Part shown: piece by piece, positions 1 through 8,400 of the stretch
Layout of the letters: each line of letters starts with the position of its first letter
Position numbering within the stretch: the first letter of the stretch is position 1
Origin: Levilactobacillus hammesii DSM 16381
Lineage (GTDB): Bacteria > Bacillota > Bacilli > Lactobacillales > Lactobacillaceae
Length of the DNA: 64,000 nt
Assembly: GCF_001434395.1 (NCBI RefSeq)
Contig: NZ_AZFS01000006.1
Location: 89,026-153,025 of the forward strand
Reading direction: 5' to 3'
The notes under the pieces: model-generated
What the model was told of the DNA's origin: nothing
Database searches by the model: none
Seen by the model: only the letters and a program-made list of their open reading frames with translations
Program-made: the position numbers and the translations under genes

Positions 1-237
1 TTTCGAGTTGGCATTTCGGTCGGCAAAAAGATTGGTAACGCGGTCCACCGTAACTGGGTGAAGCGCCGGATTCGGCAGAGTCTACTCGAGCTGAAGCCCC
101 ACCTCAAACAGGATGTGGACTTTCTCGTGATTGCTCGGCCCCGGGCGGACGGCATTTCCATGACCGATGCGAAGAGCAGCCTGATTCATGTTTTGAAGCT
201 GGCAAAACTGCTGGATTCCAACTATAGCGAGGACTAA
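1..237 (+). CDS. rnpA: Ribonuclease P protein component, 3' part
   Basis: Protein subunit of RNase P, which assists the catalytic RNA in removing the 5' leader from precursor tRNAs in the cytoplasm. The reading frame is open from base 1, so the start lies outside the window; 78 C-terminal residues remain and the stop is TAA at 235-237. The family signature is visible as [17 protein letters not shown], the basic RNR-type helix that contacts RNA, followed by a short acidic tail. The stop is immediately followed by the GTG of yidC, so the two are co-transcribed. This rnpA-yidC-jag order is the conserved arrangement beside oriC in Firmicutes, where rpmH and dnaA would lie just off the left edge. 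Confidence 0.96.
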   Translation, partial: FRVGISVGKKIGNAVHRNWVKRRIRQSLLELKPHLKQDVDFLVIARPRADGISMTDAKSSLIHVLKLAKLLDSNYSED

Positions 238-239
238 AA

Positions 240-1073
240 GTGAAAAAGTACAAACGCACCCTACTTATGCTAGGTATTGTGAGTTTGGTCTTTATCCTTT
301 CCGCTTGTAGCAACGCGCCAATCACGGATAAGAGTACGGGGATTTGGGACGGCTGGATCGTTCTGAACTTCTCCCGGGCCATTATTGGGTTGGCACACAT
401 GTTTGGCGGGAGTTACGGTGTCGGGATTATCATCTTTACCATCATTGTGCGGATTATCTTACTGCCATTGATGATCTTCCAGACCCGGAGCATGCGTAAG
501 ACGCAGGACCTACAACCACAATTAAAAGCCTTACAGAAGAAATATTCCTCTAAAGATCGCGAAACGATGCAAAAGATGCAGGCCGAACAGCAAAAGCTGT
601 ATTCGGAAGCGGGCGTTCACCCCATGTTGGGTTGCCTCCCTGCAGTCGTTCAGTTGCCAATCATCTGGGCGTTGTACCAAGCGATCTGGCGGACGGCCGT
701 TCTGCGGTCCGGGAACTTCCTGTGGTTACAATTGGGCCACAAGGACCCGTATTTCATCTTACCAATCTTGGCTGCCGTCGCGACGTTACTAAGTTCGTGG
801 CTCAGCACCAAGTCAATGCCAGAGTCTAACTCAATGAGTACCATGATGATCGTCGGGATGCCGGTAGTGGTCTTCTTCACTGCCCTGAACGTGCCTTCAT
901 CACTGTCATTGTACTGGACGATTTCGTACATTTTCCAAGTTGGTCAAACCTTGTTAATTCAAAATCCGTGGAAGATTCAAGCGGAACGCGATGCCAAGGA
1001 AAAGGAAAAGAACGAACATGAACGCGCCGTACGGAAGGCCATCCGTCGCGCTAAGCAAAGCAAACGTAAGTAA
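240..1073 (+). CDS. yidC: Membrane protein insertase YidC/OxaA (lipoprotein type)
   Basis: Inserts and folds integral membrane proteins, alone or with SecYEG. The protein has 277 residues. A signal peptide ends in the lipobox LSAC (residues 20-23), so Cys23 should be lipidated, as in Gram-positive YidC1/SpoIIIJ. Several hydrophobic segments follow. Arg71 in the first one after the lipobox (TIIVRIILLPLM) matches the conserved groove arginine of the family. The C-terminus is a long basic tail (KAIRRAKQSKRK) of the kind proposed to contact the ribosome. The start is GTG at 240, preceded by GAGGA at 229-233 with good spacing and only two bases after the rnpA stop. A strong terminator follows. Confidence 0.96.
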   Translation: MKKYKRTLLMLGIVSLVFILSACSNAPITDKSTGIWDGWIVLNFSRAIIGLAHMFGGSYGVGIIIFTIIVRIILLPLMIFQTRSMRKTQDLQPQLKALQKKYSSKDRETMQKMQAEQQKLYSEAGVHPMLGCLPAVVQLPIIWALYQAIWRTAVLRSGNFLWLQLGHKDPYFILPILAAVATLLSSWLSTKSMPESNSMSTMMIVGMPVVVFFTALNVPSSLSLYWTISYIFQVGQTLLIQNPWKIQAERDAKEKEKNEHERAVRKAIRRAKQSKRK

Positions 1074-1097
1074 CAGAACGCATAAATGCATTTTATC

Positions 1098-1130
1098 GAC
1101 CCAGGACCGAATTTGGTTCTGGGTCTTTTT
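1098..1130 (+). terminator. Rho-independent terminator after yidC
   Basis: An 11-bp stem pairs 1098-1108 with 1115-1125 (one G-U pair) around a 6-nt loop, followed by five T. It should end the rnpA-yidC transcript, leaving jag to its own promoter. Confidence 0.88.
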
Positions 1131-1139
1131 GTGGATAAG

Positions 1140-1253
1140 CGTGCGCCGCAAGCCGGTTAGATCCTGAGCATTAGGGAAAGGGGCCTCTGTTCGGCTATGC
1201 CGGGCAGGGGTCACTTATTTTTCTAAGCGGAAGGCGCTGGTTTGCGGCGCACG
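1140..1253 (+). other. Long near-perfect hairpin in non-coding DNA between yidC and jag
   Basis: Bases 1140-1156 can pair with 1237-1253: 12 uninterrupted Watson-Crick pairs, then five more including two G-U pairs. Inside, 1182-1189 pairs with 1205-1212, and 1192-1195 pairs with 1199-1202 around a 3-nt loop. The result is a rod of about 114 nt. No convincing ORF or ribosome-binding site is present. It may be a structured RNA, a decayed miniature mobile element or a DNA cruciform site. The rest of 1254-1560 shows only a 12-bp palindrome at 1264-1275. Confidence 0.5.
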
Positions 1254-1573
1254 TTTCGGAGGCCGCAAATTTGCGAAATGTCAGAGAGAGGTCAAGTCCA
1301 ACTGAGATAGGCTGAGCCGATTAAGAAGGCCTAGGTTGAGTTCACGCGGTATTTAGCCGACCCGAAGAATGATGACAGGGAAGGCCGGTCATGTCATTGT
1401 ATTTTTCAAATAAGCATCTCCTCCCTAAATAGTGGTGCGACCAGCAACAACGCCCAGTTTAGCAGGGTCACACATCCATTTTCCAAGGGCTTCGTCAGTG
1501 TGGTTTGCCAGGAGACTGACGGTCGCAAATTCAGCAATTTTCAAACGGATTACCGGGCGCTCTCCAACCGTTA

Positions 1574-1582
1574 TGGTATACT
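1574..1582 (+). promoter_or_regulatory. Extended -10 promoter of jag
   Basis: TATACT at 1577-1582 is preceded by TG one base upstream (1574-1575), an extended -10 element that can work without a good -35 box. It lies 35 bases before the jag start. Confidence 0.6.
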
Positions 1583-1616
1583 GAATTTTAGCGAAAAAGA
1601 CATGGAGGAATGGACG

Positions 1617-2405
1617 ATGACAATCTACACGGGGAAAACGGAAGAAGCGGCGATAGCGGCAGGATTGGCCGCGCTGAATAGTCGTCGTGACCAAGTCATT
1701 ACCAAGGTGGTCGCCACTCCACGAAAGGGCTGGCTGGGGATTGGCCGCCGTGAGGCCATGGTGGATATTGTCCTCAAGACGGTCGCGGAGACGTCGACGG
1801 CAGCAACACCAGCAACACCAGCTTCATCGGCAACGCCACAACCACAAACGTCGGCTGCGGCGCCCCAAAAAGCGGCGGTCCCAGCTGAAGCGCCAGTGGC
1901 GACTAGCACGTCGACCGAACCCACAGTTACGCCGCAGGAGCGCCGTAAACGACGTGAGGCGGCGATTGAGGCAGTTCAGGACTACTTGGCAACCATCGTC
2001 GAACAACTGGGCATAGACGCGACGATAGACGCTGAGACGGGGAGCCATCGTCAGGTTCGGTTAGTCTTTACCACGGATAAGGAAGGCCTGCTGATCGGCA
2101 AACACGGGCGGACCATCAATGCACTGCAGAGTTTGGCCCAGCTGTTCTTGAACCATCACGGGGCCGCCCACGTGGAACTAGAACTGGATGTGGCTAACTA
2201 CCGGGAACGGCGCGCAGCCACGCTAGGCCGCCTGGCGGAGAGCACGGCTCGAGAAGTGGTGGCGACGGGAAAACCGATTTATTTGGACCCGATGCCATCG
2301 TTTGAACGAAAGCAGATTCACGCGGTATTGGCTAAAAACCGGTATGTCACGACCTATTCGGCGGGGAAGGAACCCCACCGCGCTGTCGTGATTGAACCGG
2401 CATAA
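1617..2405 (+). CDS. jag: RNA-binding protein Jag/KhpB (Jag_N-KH-R3H)
   Basis: Cytoplasmic RNA-binding protein of the KhpB/EloR family, linked in streptococci and lactobacilli to cell elongation and post-transcriptional control. The protein has 262 residues. The Jag_N domain is about residues 1-55 (contains GWLGIGRRE), a linker rich in Ala, Thr and Pro spans about 58-105, the KH domain carries the GKHG loop at 161-164, and the C-terminal R3H domain shows Arg231 and His235 spaced as R-x3-H. The start is ATG 1617 because TGGAGGA lies just upstream; an in-frame upstream ATG at 1500 lacks a ribosome-binding site and precedes the promoter. It normally sits beside yidC, as here, but has its own promoter. 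Confidence 0.93.
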   Translation: MTIYTGKTEEAAIAAGLAALNSRRDQVITKVVATPRKGWLGIGRREAMVDIVLKTVAETSTAATPATPASSATPQPQTSAAAPQKAAVPAEAPVATSTSTEPTVTPQERRKRREAAIEAVQDYLATIVEQLGIDATIDAETGSHRQVRLVFTTDKEGLLIGKHGRTINALQSLAQLFLNHHGAAHVELELDVANYRERRAATLGRLAESTAREVVATGKPIYLDPMPSFERKQIHAVLAKNRYVTTYSAGKEPHRAVVIEPA

Positions 2406-2412
2406 GTTTCGT

Positions 2413-2441
2413 TTGACAAACGGCCGATTACCCCTTATAGT
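2413..2441 (+). promoter_or_regulatory. Strong sigma-A promoter downstream of jag
   Basis: TTGACA at 2413-2418 and TATAGT at 2436-2441 are separated by exactly 17 bases. The expected start is about 2448, giving a transcript that meets two hairpins and a T8 tract before mnmE. Confidence 0.8.
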
Positions 2442-2447
2442 GAAGAC

Positions 2448-2532
2448 AATCATTCTTATCAAGTTTACGATAAAGTAGTGAAAGTACTTTATCCACGCAC
2501 AGTTAGGTGGCGTGGAGTAGGTGCTTTTTTTT
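2448..2532 (+). ncRNA. Putative ~85-nt small RNA or attenuated mnmE leader
   Basis: Transcription from the consensus promoter would produce about 85 nt with no start codon beside a ribosome-binding site. It holds a perfect 9-bp hairpin (2469-2477 with 2485-2493, 7-nt loop) and a second hairpin (2493-2500 with 2507-2515, one bulge). Nine bases later comes T8 at 2525-2532. The layout suits either a free small RNA or an attenuator for mnmE, whose start is 130 bases further on. I do not recognise the family. The 3' end and the start point are estimates. Confidence 0.5.
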
Positions 2533-2662
2533 ATGGCGTTAAATGATACGCCCGGCCTGAGAGTGGGCCAAACGCGCCTGGTCATGGCCGGTGAAACGCT
2601 CGCAATGACCCGAAACTTGTTTAAGAAAAACAGACAGACAAAGCATAAAAGGAGGATGGCTC

Positions 2663-4057
2663 ATGGCAGTCACCACAACAGAATTTGATACGATTGCAGC
2701 AATCTCAACCCCACCTGGTGAAGGGGGAATTTCCATTATTCGTCTCAGCGGTGAAGACGTCTTTGCCGTTGCGGGGAAGCTCTTTAAGGGCGCGAACCTG
2801 ACAAAAGTGGGAAGTCACACGATCCACTACGGCCACATCTTGGACCCTGAGAATGGCGAAGAGGTTGACGAGGTCATGGTAACCGTGATGCGGGCACCAA
2901 AGACCTACACCAAGGAAGACATTATCGAAATCAACTGTCACGGTGGGATCGTCGCGACGAACCGGATTCTCCAGCTATGCCTGAGCTATGGTGCCCGACT
3001 AGCCGAACCCGGTGAGTACACCAAGCGGGCCTTTCTCAACGGTCGAATCGACCTCACGCAGGCCGAATCCGTCATGGATCTGATCCGGGCTAAAACGGAC
3101 AAGTCCATGAAGGTAGCCCTGGACCAATTGGACGGTGATCTGTCGAAATTGATTCGGCATCTGCGCCAAGACATCCTCGATGCGTTGGCCCAGGTAGAAG
3201 TGAATATCGACTATCCCGAGTATGATGACGTGGAGACCATGACGACCAAGATGCTGCTGGAAAAGGCCCAAGAGGTCAAGAAGCAGATCCAGGCCTTACT
3301 GGCGACCGCTAAACAGGGGAAAGTGCTGCGTGAAGGGTTAGCCACGGCCATCGTGGGTCGTCCCAACGTGGGGAAGAGTAGCCTGTTAAATCACCTGCTC
3401 CACGAGGATAAGGCGATTGTGACCGACGTTGCCGGCACCACGCGTGACGTGATTGAAGAGTACGTCAACGTTAAGGGTGTACCGTTGAAGTTGATTGATA
3501 CGGCCGGTATTCGGGACACCACGGATAAGGTTGAAAAAATTGGGGTTGAACGCTCGCGCAAAGCCATCAACACCGCCGATTTGGTGATGCTGGTCCTGAA
3601 CGCCAGTGAACCCCTGACCGCCGAAGACCAGCAATTGCTGGTGGCCACGGCGGACACGCAACGGATCTTGATTCTAAACAAGACCGACTTGCCACAGAAG
3701 CTGGATCTGACGGCCTTAAAGCAGGCCGCTGGGGACAGTCCGATTATCGAAACGTCCATCCTGCAGAGTGCGGGCCTGGATAAGCTGGAAGAGACCATCG
3801 CGCACCTGTTCTTCGATGAGGGCATTGAGTCCAGTCAGAACACGGTGATGGTAACCAACGCGCGGCACATTGGCCTGTTACATCAGGCTAGTGCGGCCCT
3901 CGATGACGTGATGCACGGCATCGCTGCGGGGATGCCCGTTGATTTGGTACAGATCGATATGACGCGCGCTTGGGACCTACTCGGTGAAATTACCGGGGAC
4001 AGTTACCAAGACGAGCTGCTCGATCAGTTGTTTAGCCAATTCTGTTTAGGGAAATAA
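2663..4057 (+). CDS. mnmE: tRNA uridine-5-carboxymethylaminomethyl GTPase MnmE
   Basis: Works with MnmG to install the carboxymethylaminomethyl group at wobble uridine 34 of certain tRNAs, using GTP, methylene-tetrahydrofolate and glycine. The length of 464 residues is normal. The N-terminal folate-binding domain starts [15 protein letters not shown]. The central G domain has the P-loop GRPNVGKSS at 232-240, DTAGIRDT at 279-286 and NKTD at 339-342. The protein ends with the invariant CLGK whose Cys is catalytically needed. The start is supported by AAAGGAGG at 2648-2656. mnmG follows after 72 bases, so both subunits are probably made together. Confidence 0.97.
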   Translation: MAVTTTEFDTIAAISTPPGEGGISIIRLSGEDVFAVAGKLFKGANLTKVGSHTIHYGHILDPENGEEVDEVMVTVMRAPKTYTKEDIIEINCHGGIVATNRILQLCLSYGARLAEPGEYTKRAFLNGRIDLTQAESVMDLIRAKTDKSMKVALDQLDGDLSKLIRHLRQDILDALAQVEVNIDYPEYDDVETMTTKMLLEKAQEVKKQIQALLATAKQGKVLREGLATAIVGRPNVGKSSLLNHLLHEDKAIVTDVAGTTRDVIEEYVNVKGVPLKLIDTAGIRDTTDKVEKIGVERSRKAINTADLVMLVLNASEPLTAEDQQLLVATADTQRILILNKTDLPQKLDLTALKQAAGDSPIIETSILQSAGLDKLEETIAHLFFDEGIESSQNTVMVTNARHIGLLHQASAALDDVMHGIAAGMPVDLVQIDMTRAWDLLGEITGDSYQDELLDQLFSQFCLGK

Positions 4058-4129
4058 CGCAAAACTAAAACCACTAAGAGACCGCTTGACCGCCGTCGTG
4101 ACGACGATCAGGCATGGAGGGAAAGAACC

Positions 4130-6040
4130 ATGACTGAAGTAATTGAATATCCGGGACAGGACTACGACGTTATCGTCGTGGGTGCCGGTCATGCCGGTAG
4201 TGAAGCCGCATTGGCCGCTGCGCGGATGGGCAACAAGACCCTGTTGATGACGATTAACCTGGATATGGTGGCGTTTATGCCATGTAACCCATCCGTGGGT
4301 GGGCCTGCCAAAGGGATCGTTGTCCGGGAGATCGACGCGCTGGGTGGCGAGATGGGCCGTAACATCGATAAGACCTACGTCCAGATGCGGATGCTCAACA
4401 CGGGTAAGGGTCCGGCCGTCCGGGCCTTACGTGCGCAAGCAGATAAGCACGCCTACCACGCCGAAATGAAGCACACCATCGAACGCGAACCCAACCTGAC
4501 ATTACGTCAAGGCATCGTGGACGACCTGATCGTGGAAGACGGCGCCTGCAAGGGGGTCATCACCAACACCGGGGCGCGTTATCGGGCTAAGGCGGTCGTG
4601 ATTGCGGCCGGAACTGCGGCGCGAGGGAAGATTATTATTGGAGAATTGATGTATTCATCAGGTCCCAATAACTCCCAACCCGCCAACAAGCTGACGGCGA
4701 ACCTGCCGAAGTATGGTTTTGACCTGGAACGTTTCAAGACCGGGACGCCACCACGGGTTGATGGGAACACGATCCACTACGATGAGACCGAGGAGCAGCC
4801 TGGGGACAAGGAGCCGAACCACTTTAGCTTTACCACGCCCGACAGTGCCTACCTTGATCTGAAGAACCAGTTATCCTGCTGGCTGACGTATACCAACCAG
4901 AAGACGCATGAAATTATTAGAGAAAATCTCGATCGGGCCCCAATGTTTACGGGGGTTATCGAGGGGGTTGGCCCACGTTATTGCCCATCCATTGAAGATA
5001 AGATTGTGCGTTTCGCAGACAAGCCCCGGCACCAACTCTTCTTGGAACCAGAAGGCCGGAACACCGACGAATGGTACGTTCAGGGGCTATCAACTTCCAT
5101 GCCTGAAGAAGTGCAACAGAAGATTTTGCACTCCATTCAAGGATTAGAGGATGCCCAAATGATGCGGCCAGGCTACGCCATCGAATACGATGTCGTGTCG
5201 CCTTACCAATTACGGCCTACTTTGGAAACCAAGCCCCTGAAGAACCTGTTTACGGCGGGCCAAACCAACGGGACGTCTGGGTATGAAGAAGCGGCTGGTC
5301 AAGGTCTCTTGGCCGGGATCAACGCCGGTTTACGGGCATTAGGTAAGCCAGGCTTTACGTTGAAGCGTTCCGATGCCTACATTGGTGTCATGGTGGATGA
5401 TTTGGTTACCAAGGGAACCAAGGAGCCTTACCGCTTGCTGACGAGTCGGGCCGAATACCGTTTGATCTTACGTCACGATAACGCCGATCTGCGTTTGACG
5501 GCTAAGGGTCACGAGTTGGGACTGATCAGTGATGACCGTTACAACGATTTCCTAGCCAAGAAGGCCGCTCTGAAGGCCGAAATTGACCGATTGAACAGCA
5601 TTCGGATCAAGCCTAACGCTGCTATCAACGGGTTTATCGAAAGTCATGGCGACAAGCCGTTACAGGATGGCGTGTTAGCCGCCGTCTTCCTGCGTCGGCC
5701 TTACGTGGACTACCAAACGTTGTTGGAATTTATTCCAGCGCCTGAACAGCCCCTGGATCGGCACATTGTCGAAGAGATTGAGGTTTCACTGAAGTATGCC
5801 GGTTACATCAAGAAGGCCGAGGATAACGTTGCGAAATTAAAGCGGATGGAAGCCAAAGCCATTCCCGCCAACATCGATTACGATGCCATTGACGGTCTGG
5901 CTACGGAAGCCCATCAAAAGCTGAAGAAGATTCAACCCGAAACGTTGGCACAAGCCAGTCGGATCAGTGGGGTTAACCCAGCTGATATCGCAATTTTGAG
6001 CGTGTACATCGAACAGGGTAAAATTGCCAAAGTGAAGTAA
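4130..6040 (+). CDS. mnmG: tRNA uridine-5-carboxymethylaminomethyl enzyme MnmG (GidA)
   Basis: FAD-dependent partner of MnmE in wobble-uridine modification. The protein has 636 residues, the usual size. The dinucleotide-binding loop GAGHAG lies at residues 18-23, and family-typical stretches such as [15 protein letters not shown] [15 protein letters not shown] and [11 protein letters not shown] are present, with the helical C-terminal domain complete. The ribosome-binding site is GGAGGG at 4116-4121. In Bacillus the next genes would be rsmG and noc/parAB; here they are absent and a terminator follows, so the origin-side cluster ends at this gene. Confidence 0.97.
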   Translation: MTEVIEYPGQDYDVIVVGAGHAGSEAALAAARMGNKTLLMTINLDMVAFMPCNPSVGGPAKGIVVREIDALGGEMGRNIDKTYVQMRMLNTGKGPAVRALRAQADKHAYHAEMKHTIEREPNLTLRQGIVDDLIVEDGACKGVITNTGARYRAKAVVIAAGTAARGKIIIGELMYSSGPNNSQPANKLTANLPKYGFDLERFKTGTPPRVDGNTIHYDETEEQPGDKEPNHFSFTTPDSAYLDLKNQLSCWLTYTNQKTHEIIRENLDRAPMFTGVIEGVGPRYCPSIEDKIVRFADKPRHQLFLEPEGRNTDEWYVQGLSTSMPEEVQQKILHSIQGLEDAQMMRPGYAIEYDVVSPYQLRPTLETKPLKNLFTAGQTNGTSGYEEAAGQGLLAGINAGLRALGKPGFTLKRSDAYIGVMVDDLVTKGTKEPYRLLTSRAEYRLILRHDNADLRLTAKGHELGLISDDRYNDFLAKKAALKAEIDRLNSIRIKPNAAINGFIESHGDKPLQDGVLAAVFLRRPYVDYQTLLEFIPAPEQPLDRHIVEEIEVSLKYAGYIKKAEDNVAKLKRMEAKAIPANIDYDAIDGLATEAHQKLKKIQPETLAQASRISGVNPADIAILSVYIEQGKIAKVK

Positions 6041-6044
6041 ACAG

Positions 6045-6085
6045 GAGAGGCCCTCACCAAGGGATTGGTGAAGGTCTCTTTTTCT
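6045..6085 (+). terminator. Terminator after mnmG
   Basis: A stem formed by GAGAGGCC and GGTCTC with an inner CACCAA/TTGGTG pairing is followed by a T-rich run. It closes the mnmE-mnmG unit. Confidence 0.8.
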
Positions 6086-6189
6086 GTTATTAATTACATT
6101 ATTACTAATAATTAAATGATTAATAAAAGGCATACATGATCTTTACACATTCTTTGCAGAAACAATATGTGGTTTTGATAATCTGAGAG

Positions 6190-6335
6190 TTGTAGCGAGT
6201 CGGGTATGGGGATACGCGCCCGTTGCGAGGTTGCGTGCACGGCAGACTGGTAAGAGGCCCAGACAGCGTCGCCCATCACGGGGCCTTTCCAACAGCGGCG
6301 GCTGTCTAGGAATTACGGACAAACTTCGGTAAAAT
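6190..6335 (+). other. Structured GC-rich leader region before the 6378 gene
   Basis: This non-coding stretch contains two overlapping pairings: AGGCCC 6255-6260 with GGGCCT 6281-6286, and AGACAGC 6261-6267 with GCTGTCT 6301-6307. They could form a pseudoknot or alternative folds. A possible -10 box TAAAAT lies at 6330-6335. Its base content differs from the AT-rich DNA just before it (6086-6180). No known RNA family is recognised. Confidence 0.35.
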
Positions 6336-6377
6336 TGAATGCTGGGGAATCAAATCTCGAGTAGGGAGTTTTTACGT

Positions 6378-6758
6378 ATGAAAATGAGTCTGTTGGGGTT
6401 AGGTCTTATCTTGGTAATCGTTAGTCACGGGTTGCATCATCGCACCTTGCGACAACTCGAACACACAACGACGGTCCGTCACAGACGAAGTCGCGCCGTT
6501 TATCATGGTTTTTTAGACTTAGGTTTAGTGTACGTTGCCGTTGGCTTGTGGCGGCCCGAGTGGATGGACGCCCGGGTGATTGGGTTACTGTTGGTCGTGG
6601 ATTTGGTGGCGACGGGGATGAGCTATTATCAGCATCGACAGCGCACGTACCCGGCGGCAACTCGAGCGCTGTGGCACCAACAAGCCTGGTACTTAGTGAG
6701 CAGCCAGTTGCTACTGGCCGCGGTTTTACTGGGGACGCTGATGAGTTTACCAGCGTAA
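6378..6758 (+). CDS. Small integral membrane protein of unknown function
   Basis: Unrecognised 126-residue protein. At least three hydrophobic segments can be seen: LLGLGLILVIVSHGL near the start, a middle one around LGLVYVAVGLW and LLLVVDLVAT, and a last one LVSSQLLLAAVLLGTLM. Loops are rich in His and Arg. ATG 6378 is preferred because AGGGAG lies at 6363-6368; an in-frame ATG at 6339 has no such site. It stands alone between structured DNA upstream and a terminator-like stem downstream. Function cannot be inferred. Confidence 0.7.
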   Translation: MKMSLLGLGLILVIVSHGLHHRTLRQLEHTTTVRHRRSRAVYHGFLDLGLVYVAVGLWRPEWMDARVIGLLLVVDLVATGMSYYQHRQRTYPAATRALWHQQAWYLVSSQLLLAAVLLGTLMSLPA

Positions 6759-6783
6759 AACAACAAGATGGTCATTCGGAGAA

Positions 6784-6822
6784 CCCGTTAACGCTGGGAA
6801 ATCAACGCGAGCGGGATTTTTT
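6784..6822 (+). terminator. Probable terminator after the 6378 gene
   Basis: An imperfect stem starting CCCG and ending CGGG is followed by a T6 tract. Pairing in the middle is broken, so confidence is moderate. Confidence 0.5.
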
Positions 6823-6839
6823 ATTAGGGGGAAACAACG

Positions 6840-7067
6840 ATGAAACGTTACTCACCAGCTGCTGCGCAACAGGCCTTGTTCCAAATCTTAGATGAGATCA
6901 ATCATCAGCAGGAGACCGTGGTCGTCACGCCAACGGATGGTCGGGATGCCGATTCGGTGGTGATCCTAGCCAAGCATGAATGGGAGCTCTTAAAGGATGC
7001 ACTAGAAGCCACCCAGTCCGCAAAACGCGCCGACTACTTAGATCTCGACAAGATCGAATGGGGCTAA
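6840..7067 (+). CDS. Phd/YefM-family antitoxin without a partner toxin
   Basis: A 75-residue protein resembling Phd/YefM antitoxins: an N-terminal segment (MKRYSPAAAQQALFQILDEI) that in the family dimerises and binds DNA, a central VVVTPTDGRDADSVVILAKHEWELLK strand-helix unit in two parts, and a short acidic C-terminal tail ending LDLDKIEWG that would wrap a toxin. The ribosome-binding site is GGGGGAAA before ATG 6840. No RelE/YoeB-like gene follows: the next bases form a terminator and the next gene is convergent. It may be a solitary antitoxin or a DNA-binding relic. No degraded toxin frame was seen. Confidence 0.72.
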   Translation: MKRYSPAAAQQALFQILDEINHQQETVVVTPTDGRDADSVVILAKHEWELLKDALEATQSAKRADYLDLDKIEWG

Positions 7068-7102
7068 TAAAAAAGCCGCGTATCCGTGGGGATAACGTGG
7101 CT
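7068..7102 (-). terminator. Terminator of the minus-strand 7108 gene
   Basis: Stem AGCCGCGTATCC/GGATAACGTGGCT, with a run of A on the left that becomes the U-tract on the minus strand. Confidence 0.75.
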
Positions 7103-7107
7103 CCTCA

Positions 7108-7374
7108 TTATTTGCCGCTCCCAAGGATAAAGGCACGGGCGATTGAAGAAACTAAGAAGATAATTTGAATGGCCAAGTCAATCCGGTTTAACGGGTTGCT
7201 ATCGGTCGTACTCTCAAAGACATTAAAGTGCAGCATCGCCGTAATTAACGAACTAAAGCAGAGAAAGGCAACGATTTGGGGCGTCTGAAAAGATAACATG
7301 GCGACGAACAGAATCAGCGTTAAAATCGTTACACCGATTTTAGCGGGGGTTGCTGGAAAACGTGTTTCGGTCAT
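7108..7374 (-). CDS. Small membrane protein of unknown function
   Basis: Unrecognised 88-residue protein with two or three hydrophobic stretches: IGVTILTLILFVAMLSF, IVAFLCFSSLITAML and a C-terminal LAIQIIFLVSSIARAFIL. The start ATG is preceded on the minus strand by GAGGTGA, and a terminator lies directly downstream, so it is a self-contained gene. It is convergent with the antitoxin gene. Related short proteins occur in lactobacilli, but I cannot assign a role. Confidence 0.68.
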   Translation of the reverse strand: MTETRFPATPAKIGVTILTLILFVAMLSFQTPQIVAFLCFSSLITAMLHFNVFESTTDSNPLNRIDLAIQIIFLVSSIARAFILGSGK

Positions 7375-7506
7375 GGCTCTTCACCTCGTTTCGCTTAAAT
7401 GAGAATATGAGATTTTGGTTATAACTTGTTACCATCATACCAGATATTCTGGTTAAAGGGGTGAATTAACCTCTAAAAGGTAAGAAAAGTTGCTTAACCT
7501 CAGTAC

Positions 7507-7546
7507 AAAAATCGCCCGTCAGCGCGACATCACGCTAACGGGCGAT
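7507..7546 (-). terminator. Terminator of the HAD hydrolase gene
   Basis: A 14-nt arm 7511-7524 pairs with 7533-7546 almost perfectly, with A4 on the left serving as the minus-strand U-tract. Confidence 0.85.
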
Positions 7547-7558
7547 TGGTTTCGATTT

Positions 7559-8242
7559 TTAAGCCAGTAACAGTTGTTTTAAGGCGGTGAAGGAATCCAC
7601 CTCGTGAGTGGGCCGGTACGTGGCTGATGCGGCAGTGTGGCGCGGGTTGAACCAGATACTGTCGAGATGAGCGTTGGTCGCACCCAGAATATCGGAATGC
7701 AGGCTATCTCCAACCATGACCGTATTGGCGGCTGACATCGCGGGATATTGCTTGAAGATAGGTGCAAAGAAGCGCGCGTCAGGCTTGTCATAGCCCACAT
7801 CCTCGGAGATGAAGATGCTGTCAAAATAATCGGCCAGGTGGGCGCCGCTCAGACGATTGAGCTGAATGGATTTGGTGCCATTTGTGCCGGCAATGACCGT
7901 CACGCCGGCGTGGTTCAGTGCCGTCAACAGGGCCGTTGCGCCGGGCAACGTGTAGTAGTTGTGATCCAACATGGACTTGTATTGTTTCTCCAGGGCGATG
8001 CCATCAACGGCGATCCCCATGGCATCGAAGGCCTGGGTAAACCGCGTATTCAGTAGGGGTCCCCGGTCGGCTCCCAGCTCAATCTGGTGCCAGACATTTC
8101 GGTTGATTTGTACGTAGGTGGCGAGTCCCCGTTGGACGTCGGTTACCCCGTATTTTTTCAACAATTGCGTCACACCCTCGTTTTCACCGCGGGTAAAGTC
8201 CAGGAGAGTATCGTCTAAGTCAATGATGGCATATTTTTTCAT
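7559..8242 (-). CDS. HAD hydrolase, YjjG-type nucleotidase family
   Basis: Predicted cytoplasmic phosphatase of 227 residues. HAD motif I is DLDDTL with nucleophile Asp8 and general acid Asp10; motif II is GTNGTKSIQ; motif III has the Lys in DKPDARFF; motif IV is VGDSLHSDILGA. The layout with a helical C1 cap matches the YjjG subgroup of noncanonical pyrimidine nucleotidases that clear damaged nucleotides. The substrate is inferred from family only. The ribosome-binding site is AAAGGTG. It is a single-gene unit with its own terminator. Confidence 0.85.
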   Translation of the reverse strand: MKKYAIIDLDDTLLDFTRGENEGVTQLLKKYGVTDVQRGLATYVQINRNVWHQIELGADRGPLLNTRFTQAFDAMGIAVDGIALEKQYKSMLDHNYYTLPGATALLTALNHAGVTVIAGTNGTKSIQLNRLSGAHLADYFDSIFISEDVGYDKPDARFFAPIFKQYPAMSAANTVMVGDSLHSDILGATNAHLDSIWFNPRHTAASATYRPTHEVDSFTALKQLLLA

Positions 8243-8353
8243 GGGAGCGCACCTTTCGAATAAGTTTTCCTGAGTTTAGCAAATTATGGGCAAAAGTTCC
8301 AATCCGAACGTCTCGTGGGGGCCAATGCCGACTTGCCAATCGCGGTTAGAGCG

Positions 8354-8399
8354 GCTAAAAAAGCCGGCACACCCAGGATGAGTGATACCGGCTTAGCCG
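8354..8399 (-). terminator. Terminator of brnQ
   Basis: AAGCCGG 8361-8367 pairs with CCGGCTT 8388-8394, with a run of A at 8357-8362 that gives the minus-strand U-tract. Confidence 0.8.
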
Positions 8400-8400
8400 T

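Noticed and set aside
1130..1138. Exact DnaA box TGTGGATAA after the yidC terminator, and a one-mismatch box near 2489
   Set aside because: A single 9-mer is expected by chance about once in this much sequence; no cluster or AT-rich unwinding region is present here, so it is not an origin.
2533..2690. 51-codon frame beginning right after the T8 tract before mnmE
   Set aside because: No ribosome-binding site, starts at a terminator and overlaps the start of mnmE in another frame.
7068..7107. Remnant of a RelE-type toxin after the antitoxin
   Set aside because: The 40 bases hold only a terminator; no toxin-like codons remain.
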